Shown: one piece after another, positions 41,669 to 50,756 of the stretch
Numbering within the stretch: position 1 is the first letter of the stretch
How the letters are laid out: each line of letters opens with the position of its first letter
DNA from: CAWEQO01 sp963811225
GTDB lineage: Bacteria; Chloroflexota; Anaerolineae; Anaerolineales; Anaerolineaceae
DNA length: 64,000 bases
NCBI GenBank assembly: GCA_963811225.1
Contig: CAWEQO010000001.1
Location: 496,001 to 560,000, forward strand
Reading direction: 5' to 3'
The notes under the pieces: generated by a model
Databases searched by the model: none
Told to the model about the DNA's origin: nothing
What the model saw: the letters and a program-made list of their open reading frames with translations, nothing else
Position numbers and translations under genes: made by a program

Positions 41669-42967
41669 ATGACAGATTTGCTCGACACACTTCTACCGCT
41701 ATTAGAGGCCCATCGACTTCCGGGTGGGGCCGACTACGGAAATGATATTATATACCCTTTTTACCCTGAATTCAGCCTTTCCAATCTTCCTGCCAGCATT
41801 TGTTACTGGCTGGGCGCGCCCCCACTGGGCGCCCCCCCGCTCGGAAGGGAACTGATGGAGCCAATCGGCGGACCGTACCAGCACGTGGTTCTGCTGCTGG
41901 TGGACGGGCTGGGGCTGGACCTGTTCTTGCGGCTGTCCCAACCGGGCAGCGGCAAAAGCGGGAATAAACCGATCTGGCAGCGGATGCTGCCGCAAGGGCT
42001 GCTGGGGTCCATCACCAGCATTGCGCCCAGCACCACCTCTGCAGCCCTGACCACGTTATGGACCGGGCAGACGCCGGCGGAGCACGGCATCATGGGCTAC
42101 GAAGTGTGGCTGAAAGAGTACGGCATGATCGCCAACATGATCTTCCAGACGGCTGCAGCGTTCCACGGCGACACGGGCGGCCTGCGCCGGGCCGGGTTCT
42201 CGCCGGAAACCTTCCTGCCAAGCAAGACGCTGGGCACGCACCTGCTGGAGAACGGGGTCCTGCCGTATGCCTTTCAGCCGTCGGGGATCGCCCGCAGCGG
42301 GCTGTCGGTCATGCACATGAAGGACGTCAACATCTTCCCCTACCGCTCACGCAGCGACCTGTGGATCAGCCTGGCCAACACGCTGGCATCCAACCGCAGC
42401 GAGCGCACCTACAGCTACGTGTACTGGGGCGATATCGACGACCTGTCGCACCGCTATGGGCCGGGCGATGAGCGGGTGCGGCTGGAACTGGCAAGCTTCA
42501 GCCTGATGCTGGAGCGCTTCCTGGCGAGCCTGAAAACCCGCCAGAATGGGCGGACGCTGTTTATCATGACCGCAGATCACGGGCATATCCACACCGAACC
42601 GAACCCCAACCTGGAGCTGCGCAACCATCCGGAGTTCCTGTCGTATTTGGCCATGCTGCCCACCGGCGAAAGCCGCCTGTCGTACCTGACGCTGCATCCT
42701 GGGCGAGAGGATGACATGCGGGCCTATGTGGAGAAACATTGGCCGGGGCAGTTCCGACTGGCGCCGACCAAAGAAGTGCTGGAGTTGACGCTGCTGGGGA
42801 CAGGCAAGATCTACCCACCGGTGTACGACCGGACCGGGGACTGGATCGCGGTGCCGCAGGGGAACAATTACTGGTGGTTCTCAGACAGGGACAACCCGCT
42901 GATCGGGCGGCACGGCGGCTTGAGCCGCGACGAGATGCTGGTGCCGTTGTTTGCGATGGAGGTTTAG
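41669..42967 (+). CDS. alkaline-phosphatase-superfamily phosphodiesterase
   Basis: 432 residues. Metal site and nucleophile signatures are LLLVDGLGLDLF (about 78-89), the nucleophile loop IAPSTTSAALTTLWTGQTPAEHG with Thr, YWGDIDDLSHRYGPGD (about 253-268) and MTADHGHIH (about 298-306). This is the nucleotide pyrophosphatase/phosphodiesterase type. No signal peptide is present, so it acts in the cytoplasm. The start with GGGAGGATTCG before the ATG is preferred over an upstream in-frame ATG. Exact substrate unknown. Confidence 0.87.
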   Translation: MTDLLDTLLPLLEAHRLPGGADYGNDIIYPFYPEFSLSNLPASICYWLGAPPLGAPPLGRELMEPIGGPYQHVVLLLVDGLGLDLFLRLSQPGSGKSGNKPIWQRMLPQGLLGSITSIAPSTTSAALTTLWTGQTPAEHGIMGYEVWLKEYGMIANMIFQTAAAFHGDTGGLRRAGFSPETFLPSKTLGTHLLENGVLPYAFQPSGIARSGLSVMHMKDVNIFPYRSRSDLWISLANTLASNRSERTYSYVYWGDIDDLSHRYGPGDERVRLELASFSLMLERFLASLKTRQNGRTLFIMTADHGHIHTEPNPNLELRNHPEFLSYLAMLPTGESRLSYLTLHPGREDDMRAYVEKHWPGQFRLAPTKEVLELTLLGTGKIYPPVYDRTGDWIAVPQGNNYWWFSDRDNPLIGRHGGLSRDEMLVPLFAMEV

Positions 42968-43132
42968 GCGCACAACCGGGGTGGCGGGAAGGATGTTCCT
43001 GAAAATTGGAAAAGGCCGGCGCCTTCTGCAATTCACAGAAATATCCTTCCAGTCACTCTGATTGCCAGACAGAAACTGTTATAATACATACGATTCATAC
43101 ACAATAATTAATCGATTTAAGGACGGCTGCCG

Positions 43133-43645
43133 ATGCGGCGTGAAGTACTGACCTGGAACGATATTGACAAGCTCATCGACCACCTGATTCCCCAATTTGA
43201 AACCGAGTTCGATGCAATGCTTATGATCACGCGTGGGGGCGTGATTCCCGGAGGCATCCTGTCGGAGGCGTTAAACATCTCGAACATCCTGACGGCAGCG
43301 GTCGATTTTCCGTCGGAAATGCAATCCGAGCAGCAGCGGGACAAGTTTCGAGCGTGGCCAAAGTTCTTGCAGTTCCCCGACATCGCACTGCTGCGCGATC
43401 AGCGCATCCTGCTGACGGACGATGTGTGGGGATCGGGACGGACGATCACGGCGGTGAAGAGCCGGATCAGCGGAGCGGGCGGGCGGCCGTACACCTGCGT
43501 GCTGCACTTCAACCCTTACCGCAACCTGTTCGGCAGTGTACGCCCGGACTATTTTGCAGCGGTGACGGATGCGTATATCGTGTATCCCTGGGAAATCCAG
43601 CGCGGCGCGGATGCGCTCATGCTGCACAACTTAAGAGACAGCTAA
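43133..43645 (+). CDS. phosphoribosyltransferase-family protein
   Basis: 170 residues with the PRPP-binding motif ILLTDDVWGSGRTI (about 92-105) and an N-terminal LMITRGGVIPGGILSEAL (about 30-47) as in hypoxanthine- or xanthine-type PRTases. It resembles COG2236-type PRTases of unclear substrate. AAGGAC-type bases precede the ATG. A perfect 41-bp-arm palindrome begins four bases after the stop. Confidence 0.87.
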   Translation: MRREVLTWNDIDKLIDHLIPQFETEFDAMLMITRGGVIPGGILSEALNISNILTAAVDFPSEMQSEQQRDKFRAWPKFLQFPDIALLRDQRILLTDDVWGSGRTITAVKSRISGAGGRPYTCVLHFNPYRNLFGSVRPDYFAAVTDAYIVYPWEIQRGADALMLHNLRDS

Positions 43646-43648
43646 TTT

Positions 43649-43741
43649 CATTGAGGCGCTCTTAACGAGCAGAAAACAGAGAGTGGGGGGCAGTAATTGT
43701 CCCCCACTCTCTGTTTTCTGCTCGTTAAGAGCGCCTCAATG
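43649..43741. terminator. perfect inverted repeat with 41-bp arms
   Basis: Left arm 43649-43689 starts CATTGAGGCGCTCTTAACGA and contains GAGCAGAAAACAGAGAG. It is exactly complementary to 43701-43741 across an 11-base loop. It separates convergent genes and includes the stop codon of the minus-strand one. Confidence 0.85.
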
Positions 43742-44065
43742 AACGATACGACGGGATTTGAAGTTGGGAATATGATCAGAAAAGATTTCGTCAAGGTCAG
43801 GGCGAGCGTTTTCGGCGATGTCGCCCAGGGCGGCGGGGTCACCGCTGCCGACAATGCGGATGGCGGTGTAGCGTTCCCAATCAGGGGAAGCCTGGGCCAA
43901 GGCGATCGTCATGGGGGAGACATTGTTGGTGAGAATCTCCCACACCACGACTGCGGTGATGGGATGAAGTTTGTAAAGTAAGTCTTCCCACTCCTCCGGG
44001 ATAGCAGGCTGCAGTTCCCAGTTATCGAAATCTTCGTTGTTAAAATCCATCTTCTTCGATGGCAT
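43736..44065 (-). CDS. hypothetical acidic protein
   Basis: 109 residues, soluble, acidic N-terminus (MDFNNEDFDNWELQPAIPEE) and a middle helix LYKLHPITAVVVWEIL. No motif is recognised. GGAGAGGAC precedes the ATG. Its stop lies inside the right arm of the 41-bp palindrome. It stands alone. Between its start and the insertion sequence (44066-44336) I see no gene or notable element. Confidence 0.65.
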   Translation of the reverse strand: MPSKKMDFNNEDFDNWELQPAIPEEWEDLLYKLHPITAVVVWEILTNNVSPMTIALAQASPDWERYTAIRIVGSGDPAALGDIAENARPDLDEIFSDHIPNFKSRRIVH

Positions 44066-45083
44066 GTCCTCTCCTCATTTCTATTTATTTCTTTGAAATG
44101 GAGAGGGTTATTATACAACATTTTTTTGCGGGTGGTTTTGGAAATGACGATGCCTCCAGCGACAAAGTAAAGAAGATATATTTAGGAATGTGAGACGATG
44201 GCTCTGAATCGGACTTGGGGAATCAAACAGCTCCCATTCCCGCACGACTTACATTTGATGGTCATCATGCTGGTTGTCCTTTGATCGAATGGTGGCGCTG
44301 GGTTTTCTAAGGAAAAACATATGAACGCAAAGCACCAGCGACCTTCAGCTCTGAAGAATGAAAAACAGGAAATGTGAAAAGCATTGGTAAAAAGACCAGA
44401 AAGGAAGTAGGATGGAGGATTTCGGGAGGCGAGATCAAAACTGGGAAAGGCGAAAAGACAACAACCGACAATAGGAAAGACAACTACCCCAGATCCATAG
44501 CACTTGGGGAGAGAGAATCAGGAAAGAGAACCGCGGGAGATGCTTGTTAGGAAGTATCGAGGGGTGAGGAGAGCAGTGCGAGCAAGGCTCGATCTTCGAG
44601 GCGAAGATTGCGCCAGGCTTCGAGCAAACGGTAGGCGATGTTTTTCAAGGAACCCAGTCCTTTGGGGAAGGTGCGAGTAAAGGCAGGGCCTTTGGCCATG
44701 AGTTGAAAGAAGAGCAGGGCAATCTGCAGGAGCAAGTAGAAGACTTTGTGAGCCGTTTCGTTCTGGCTAAAGACGTGTTCCAAGGCAAAGCCACCGTTTT
44801 TCTGGAGGTTGAAGCCCTCATTCTCAATTTTCCAGCGCAGCCGACCAGCTTGATTGGCAATGGTGGGCGCATTGGTGGAGAGCAGGGTGAAATTGGTCAA
44901 CCATTTGAACTTGGTCGGTTGCTCCCTCTTGGTGGGAATTGTTTCGACACACTCCAAAACGTTGAGAGAATGGCTCCGATTGTCACTATCAGTGTAGGCG
45001 ATGCTATTCATCCAGCGATAGACTTGCCGAACGCCTTTGTCTAGCACGATTTCCTTTCGGTTTTCGGGTGGGAGAGCCAATAA

Positions 45084-46877
45084 CTTTCGGTTCGCTCATA
45101 TTTAGGGTGGTTCTGAAGATTCATCCAGCAAGGTGAGAAAAATTTCTTGCGGCAAGCCCAACAAGGTTAGGATCTGAATTTGGAGATCGGAAAGCGGTGA
45201 GATAAACCGGTCAGCCTGGTTACCAAGATGCGTAATATTCAGAAAGATGTCTTTGAAAGCCTGCAACAGCGCTTCCGCCGTGGGGGAAGCGGTGGCCCGT
45301 TTCGGATTGCCCACATACAACCCGGCCAATTTGGCGTGTGTTTCCGTCAAGCGTTGCCGGACAACTCCTTCGAGCAGGCTCAAGACCCGCAAACCGATGG
45401 ACAACAAACGGATCAAGCCGGTTGCGCGGTTATCGTCTTGCAGGTACATCGGGGTAAGGGAAAGGGGTTTGCCTTTCAGCCGTCCAAAATTGCGTTCCAC
45501 CCGGTATTCTTCGCGGTAGGCCAATACCGCTTGTTCCAAAGGAAGCTGCTCTGTGGGTTGGTTTGTGCCGTAAACGCGCCAACCCAAGTGCGCGATGGCT
45601 GCCTGGATAGCGATTTCGTCGCGCTGGATCTCCACAGCAATCACGTGCTCCGTTCGTATTTCTGCCGGCCGATCTTTATACCGACGCACCGCGTGTTCTT
45701 CCACCTGCTCGAGATAGGACAGGGTCAACAAGCCTGCCACCTCCTGCCGTTTGAGCAGTCCTTCCGCCGCTTTGCGCACCATTTCAATCTCCGTCAGACG
45801 CTCTTTTCCTTGCCGATGCTCATTCAGCTTCTTCACGGCAGCCTCAGCCTTGTCCAGGCGCGCCTGCAAGGCGATTTCAGCCGCATGGGCCTGGGCCAAC
45901 GAACGCACCACCAACCGTCGCTCCACCCAAGTCACGGTTTCCCCTGCCACGCTTGCGGTCAGATTTTCCGCTCGTTCATAGCCTTCCGCCACCTGGATCC
46001 GTTCGCCGTTCTCATCCACTCGATAGACGCGGGTCAGATCTTGTTTTCCGGCCCACACCGGCTGCAAATAGCTCTCCAACATGTCATCCGGAATCTGGAC
46101 CTTCGAAAATGGCCCAAGGTAGTAATCGTCTCCAGCCTGCACATAGGCCCGCGTTTCCAGCGACATGATCTTGCAGTCCCCAACGTACAACAACCCGGGC
46201 TGTGTCAGTCCTCGCCGCACCTGCTCGATCGCTGGAATATACAACGGGTCATCCGCTTTTTCTCCCGAAACGACCTGCACCGCTACCGGCATCCCCAAGG
46301 GATCGAGCGTCGACAGCATCACTTTGACCTGCGGTTGATCGGGACGATGGTCTTTGCTGTGGCCAAACTGAAACAAGCCATCTTCCGTCACTTCCCAATA
46401 GCCATTCGCCGTGGTGCTGTCCAATCGCACACATTTCCGCTCCAGGTTGTACACCCGCAGCGTGCGCCGGTTCAGCGCCGCTTCAAAAGCCGACCAGTTC
46501 CGATCCTCGCTCAACTTGTCCAGCACAACCGCCAGGCGGTCATCCGTAAAATCCGCTCCATTCACCTCTGCCCCAAGACATCCTTGCAGGGTTTTCAGCC
46601 GTTTCTCGGCCCAGTTTTGCACATGATTTAACCGGTGGTCAGCTTCCGAAAGTACGTGGGCCAGCCAACCCGTCAGCAACCCTCCCATTGCTATCCCTTG
46701 CCAGTTTCCATGCATCGCAAAATGCTCATCTACCAGTTCAGCGATGCCCATCCGCTTCATCTCAGCTATCAAAACTGGGATATCGTCCACGCGTTCCGTT
46801 TCGATGCTAAAGGCTGTGTTCATTCCCACAGCTTACTCTGATTTCTAAATCATGTCAAAATATGAGCGAACCGAAAG
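45084..46877 (-). mobile_element. inner IS1634-like insertion sequence
   Basis: 1794 bp. Perfect 20-bp terminal inverted repeats CTTTCGGTTCGCTCATATTT are flanked by the 5-bp direct repeats AATAA at 45079-45083 and 46878-46882. The single transposase gene fills it. Everything appears intact, so it may be active. Confidence 0.92.
45102..46829 (-). CDS. IS1634-type DDE transposase
   Basis: 575 residues, full length for IS1634/IS4-superfamily transposases. N-terminal ETERVDDIPVLIAEMKRMGI and DEHFAMHGNWQGIAMG are family features. The catalytic region carries RLDSTTANGYW (first Asp), LLYVGDCKIMS (second Asp) and later YREEYRVERNFGRLKGKPLS (the E region). Start is GTG at 46829, or ATG two codons on. 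It occupies the inner IS completely, with no frameshift. Confidence 0.92.
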   Translation of the reverse strand: MGMNTAFSIETERVDDIPVLIAEMKRMGIAELVDEHFAMHGNWQGIAMGGLLTGWLAHVLSEADHRLNHVQNWAEKRLKTLQGCLGAEVNGADFTDDRLAVVLDKLSEDRNWSAFEAALNRRTLRVYNLERKCVRLDSTTANGYWEVTEDGLFQFGHSKDHRPDQPQVKVMLSTLDPLGMPVAVQVVSGEKADDPLYIPAIEQVRRGLTQPGLLYVGDCKIMSLETRAYVQAGDDYYLGPFSKVQIPDDMLESYLQPVWAGKQDLTRVYRVDENGERIQVAEGYERAENLTASVAGETVTWVERRLVVRSLAQAHAAEIALQARLDKAEAAVKKLNEHRQGKERLTEIEMVRKAAEGLLKRQEVAGLLTLSYLEQVEEHAVRRYKDRPAEIRTEHVIAVEIQRDEIAIQAAIAHLGWRVYGTNQPTEQLPLEQAVLAYREEYRVERNFGRLKGKPLSLTPMYLQDDNRATGLIRLLSIGLRVLSLLEGVVRQRLTETHAKLAGLYVGNPKRATASPTAEALLQAFKDIFLNITHLGNQADRFISPLSDLQIQILTLLGLPQEIFLTLLDESSEPP

Positions 46878-48238
46878 AATAATGCTTCGAATTCCTGATT
46901 CACGCTGGGTAAATCTTCATCGGTCAACCCAATCAGGTATTTCCACTCCTTCTTTTTACACACTTCTAGGGTGGGGCCGCCCGCAAAGAGACCGTCCAAC
47001 AACAAACAAAAGTTGGTCTGTGGAAAGCGCTGCTTTAGACGATCCGCCAGACGGTAGAACGCTTTCAGTTCACAATCTTGCTTGGTGGCTTGCGGATCGC
47101 TATTCTCGATGAATTCCGTCATCAAGGATAAAGCGTAGCCATTGGCAGTCACCAATTTTGCTTCCAATACCGGATGATAGTAAAGGGTCTGACCATTCGA
47201 GAGTTTACGGGTCAGGCAGGTGTCACAATGCCGCTCGTGATAGGTCAACACCCCGGTGCCGTCCATTGCTACCAAAAAATAGACCCCAAACAGCCGCCAA
47301 CGGCGCAATTCTTCCGTCGCCATGACCCTTTCCATCAACCGGCAGACGACTTCCTGCACCTCTTCTACCTTCAGCCGTTGGTAGTTATAGTTCAGCGTAT
47401 CGCCATGCGGAACACTCTCTACCCCAAACAGCGCCCGATATTTCTTGCACACTCGCTCATTGCCCCGCAGTTGGTGATTGACCTGCCGCCGCGCCCCCAA
47501 ATGGCAAATAAACAGCAGTACTCCGGTGAATAACAAGACCTTCAGCGAATAGGTTACCTTCCCCGCTTCCCGTTGATCACTTACTCCCTGAAATATATCT
47601 TTCCATTTCCCACCATACTGCTGTGCCGTCCGTAAAAACAAACTCAGTATCTGTTTTTGGGCTTCGTCTTCCAAATCCTCCCCCTGATTTTTCCCTTTTC
47701 GCTCTGCATTTGCTTCCTGCATGGTATTATTAAGCTCCTGGTTGGTATATTGGCTGTCTGTTCACAACTCCAATATACTCAACCAGGTTCTTTTTGTGGG
47801 CTTTTTCCTACCTTTTTCTAATTCATTCTTCAGAGCTGAGCGACCTTCTTCCTTATTGATTGCCTTTTCGTTTTCATTATATAATCCATGTATCGCTGTT
47901 GAGAAACATCTTATACAAAAAGGCTGTATTTTTGTTCCATTTCTTGGTAAAATAGATATTATGATGCGGAACGATTAGATCGAGTCTTTTACCAGGCTCT
48001 GCCATGCACTCGGTTGGGGCAACACCGTTGAGTGGCGTTCTGCAAGCATTTCCGGGCTTCAAATCCCTCTTTTCTTGCCAGGCAGATACTGAAAACAAAA
48101 TCGTATCACGTTCAATCGCAGATCTACATAAGATCTTCGTTTGGCACGTGATGAATGCATTTCCTCTAGAGGTATCAATGAGAGGAAGTAAGAACAACTT
48201 CTGGCTGCTCTGGAAAGAATATTGAAAAAGGGATAAAT

Positions 48239-48540
48239 ATGTTTGGCGGTATTGACTTTGGGACAAGTAACTCTTCGATTGCCATTTACCAGGGGGAGAA
48301 GCTGCGCTTCTTTGACCTGGACCTGCTCAATCAAAATCAGCGGGTGCTCCCTTCCTTTACGCAAGCAGCCTGCGGACCGAACAGATCCAGGCGGTGCTGC
48401 GAACGGGAGGCTCGTCGGAAATCCCCATCTTTATTGATTTGCTTGGTCAACGCTTTGGGGCGGAGCGGATCCAGGAGTTGAATCCCTTCACCTCAATCGT
48501 CGGCGGCCTGGCACTCAAAGGGCATGAACTCAGCCGGTGA
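48239..48540 (+). pseudogene. internally deleted Hsp70-family (YegD/DnaK-like) gene
   Basis: The start MFGGIDFGTSNSSIAIYQGE...NQNQRVLPSF is the ATP-binding phosphate-1 loop of an Hsp70-like protein. After about 40 residues the sequence jumps, in another frame, to the end of the same family: LRTEQIQAVLRTGGSSEIP, then FGAERIQELNPFTSIVGGLA, ending KGHELSR-stop. About 300 or more codons are missing between, at about 48357-48365. Stretch 47848-48238 upstream has no supported gene. Confidence 0.75.
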
Positions 48541-48595
48541 GCTTCGTAGACAAGAATACGATTAATTTTTAATGAATAAACAAAAGGTAGAAACC

Positions 48596-50191
48596 ATGGA
48601 ATTAACACCCATTGCAAGCGCGGCAGGTACGTACACGAACCGCCGTACGTTTGCCATCATTTCACATCCCGATGCGGGAAAGACCACGCTGACCGAAAAG
48701 CTGTTGCTGTACGGCAATGCGATTGACTTGGCCGGCAATGTGCGCGCCCGGCGAAACCAGCGCAGCACCACCTCTGACTGGATGGAAATGGAGCGCGAGC
48801 GCGGCATTTCCATCACATCAACCGTCTTGCAGTTCTCCTATCAGGATCGCGTGATCAATTTACTCGACACGCCTGGTCACCAGGACTTCTCTGAAGATAC
48901 CTACCGGACACTTACCGCCGTTGACAGCGCCGTGATGGTTATCGATGCTGCCAAAGGTATCGAGCCGCAAACCCGCCGGCTGTTTGAAGTTTGCCGCAAG
49001 CGCGGCATTCCGATCTTTACCTTTATCAATAAGATGGATCGTCCGGCCCGCCATCCCCTTGAACTGCTGGACGAAATTGAAAATATATTGGGAATGCAGC
49101 CGGTTCCCATGAACTGGCCATTGGGTGATGGCTTAGATTTCAAAGGAGTTTACGACCGGCAGAAAAAAGGGGTGTACCTGTATGAAAGAACGGAGCGCAA
49201 TGAACGCATGTCTCCGGAGATCTTTATGCCCTTGGAATCCCTGCGGGCGTCAGGGCTGCTAACAAAAAGTCATCTGGATGAGGTTCTGTCAGAAATTGAA
49301 CTGCTCGAGGGACTAGGCATCACCTTTGATCAGGATCGGGTTTTAACGGGGGAGCAAACACCGGTGTTTTTTGGCAGTGCATTAACCAACTTCGGCGTGC
49401 GCTTGTTCCTGGACGCCTTTGTGGAGACTGCTCCGGTACCGCAGCCATACGAAAGTGATGCAGGGTCAGTCCGTCCCGCGGATGAAGACTTTTCTGGGTT
49501 TGTATTCAAGATCCAGGCTAATATGAACCCGAAACACCGGGACAGCATCGCCTTCTTACGCATTTGTTCCGGCCAGTTCGAACGCGGAATGACCGTCACC
49601 CATGTGCAGAGCGGAAAACAATTCCGCCTGGCGCGTCCCTATAAACTGTTCGCCAGTGAGCGCCAGGTGATTGACGAAGCCTATCCAGGCGACGTTTTGG
49701 GACTGCCGAACACGGGAGGCTTTGCCATTGGTGACACGCTTTGCGTCGGGAAAATTGTCAAGTTTTCATCCATCCCAAGATTCCAGCCCGAGCATTTCGC
49801 TTTGCTGCGGAACAAAGACCTGGGCAAACAGAAACAGTTTCTCAAAGGTTTGCGGCAGATGGAAACGGAAGGAGCAGTGCAGGTGCTTTATAACGTCGAT
49901 GGATTCAAACGCGAACCCATTTTGGCAGTGGTAGGGCAGCTGCAGTTTGACGTCGTTCAGGCGCGTTTGGAGAGTGAATACAGCGTTCCGACCAGCCTGG
50001 AAGCGCTTGGTCTGGAACTGGCGCGGTGGGTCGTGGGTCCGGAGGAATCGGTCCTGCGCGTTGCCAGCCGAAGTGATGTTGTCTTGGCAAAAGATTCGGA
50101 AGAGAAATATGTCGCGCTGTTCCGTGAGCCTTTTTTTCTTCGATACACGTCAGAGAAGTTCCCGGATTTGCGTTTTGAAACAAAGAGTTGA
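48596..50191 (+). CDS. prfC: peptide chain release factor 3
   Basis: 531 residues. RF3 is a GTPase that removes RF1/RF2 from the ribosome after termination. GTP motifs are G1 AIISHPDAGKTTLTEKLLL, G3 LLDTPGHQDFSEDTYRTL and G4 TFINKMDRPARHP, with switch text RGISITSTVLQF. C-terminal domains follow the RF3 pattern. I take the start at METMELTP's second Met (MELTPIAS) because AAAGG lies about 10 bases before it. An ATG eight codons upstream has no ribosome-binding site. The gene follows the Hsp70 remnant. Single transcription unit. Confidence 0.93.
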   Translation: MELTPIASAAGTYTNRRTFAIISHPDAGKTTLTEKLLLYGNAIDLAGNVRARRNQRSTTSDWMEMERERGISITSTVLQFSYQDRVINLLDTPGHQDFSEDTYRTLTAVDSAVMVIDAAKGIEPQTRRLFEVCRKRGIPIFTFINKMDRPARHPLELLDEIENILGMQPVPMNWPLGDGLDFKGVYDRQKKGVYLYERTERNERMSPEIFMPLESLRASGLLTKSHLDEVLSEIELLEGLGITFDQDRVLTGEQTPVFFGSALTNFGVRLFLDAFVETAPVPQPYESDAGSVRPADEDFSGFVFKIQANMNPKHRDSIAFLRICSGQFERGMTVTHVQSGKQFRLARPYKLFASERQVIDEAYPGDVLGLPNTGGFAIGDTLCVGKIVKFSSIPRFQPEHFALLRNKDLGKQKQFLKGLRQMETEGAVQVLYNVDGFKREPILAVVGQLQFDVVQARLESEYSVPTSLEALGLELARWVVGPEESVLRVASRSDVVLAKDSEEKYVALFREPFFLRYTSEKFPDLRFETKS

Positions 50192-50310
50192 TCCATCTGG
50201 ATAAAACTTAACATCACAAATCACCCAACTTTGATGCTGTTGTAACGTGTGGGTAGAGTAGAACAACAGGAATTTTTTTTAGAATAGCAATAAATGGAGT
50301 TTGAATCGAG

Positions 50311-50637
50311 ATGAATGCAAAGCTATATGTGGGAAACTTATCGCTGAATACCACAGAAGAAGATCTGCGGTGGTTGTTTAGCAAAACAGGACATGTGGTA
50401 TCGGTAGATTTGATCAAGGATAAAGAAACCGGGAAGTCAAAAGGTTTCGCGTTTGTGGAGATGATTACCGTCGGCGATGCTGGGAAAGCAGTCAGCGAGT
50501 ATAACGGTTATGATCTGAACGAACGCAAGATCAAGGTGTCGCCGGCAAAACCGAGTGAGAACAAAATCTATCGCAAGCGAAGGCCTGGGTTTGTAGAGTA
50601 TGAGTCCTACAATAAGAGCATACGTAATAAAGATTAG
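50311..50637 (+). CDS. RRM-domain RNA-binding protein
   Basis: 108 residues with one RNA-recognition motif: RNP2 KLYVGNL (4-10) and RNP1 KGFAFVEM (about 44-51), then a basic tail. Such small glycine-poor bacterial RRM proteins resemble cyanobacterial cold-responsive Rbp proteins. It binds RNA, possibly as a chaperone in cold or stress. No clear ribosome-binding site is seen; an A/T-rich leader precedes the ATG. It stands alone downstream of prfC. Confidence 0.92.
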   Translation: MNAKLYVGNLSLNTTEEDLRWLFSKTGHVVSVDLIKDKETGKSKGFAFVEMITVGDAGKAVSEYNGYDLNERKIKVSPAKPSENKIYRKRRPGFVEYESYNKSIRNKD

Positions 50638-50756
50638 AACCAGTTCGGAAGTGAGCAGTTTGAGAAACGCAAGGGGCGTAATACAAACAAGACCTGCTAT
50701 ATCTGGCAATGCATATCGGGTAAGAACTTTGGGAAGGATTTCGGGGCAGGGGTAGG

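Larger units (their letters stand above)
44547..47722 (-). pseudogene. DDE transposase of the outer IS, split by the inner IS
   Basis: The N-terminal portion (47722 down to 46878) reads MQEANAERKGKNQGEDLEDE and later VYFLVAMDGTGVLTYHERHC and NFCLLLDGLFAGG, catalytic-type DDE strands. The C-terminal portion (45083 down to 44547) contains GRLRWKIENEGFNLQKNGG, like the IS4 E/YREK region. Removing the inner IS and one AATAA copy rejoins them exactly in frame (EFEA-LLA-LPPENRKE) to a protein of about 460 residues. It is intact except for the insertion, so the event is recent. Confidence 0.88.
44346..47838 (-). mobile_element. outer insertion sequence (IS4-like), interrupted by a second IS
   Basis: Terminal inverted repeats CAGCTCTGAAGAATGAA run inward from 44346 and from 47838. 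They are flanked by the exact 9-bp direct repeat AGCGACCTT at 44337-44345 and 47839-47847. A 9-bp duplication is common in IS4-type elements. Without the inner element it would be about 1.7 kb with one transposase gene. The inner IS has split that gene, so this copy cannot move by its own transposase. Confidence 0.9.

Noticed and set aside
47877..48266. Minus- and plus-strand small frames between the IS and the Hsp70 remnant
   Set aside because: No recognisable motif, no ribosome-binding site and no consistent composition; treated as non-coding.
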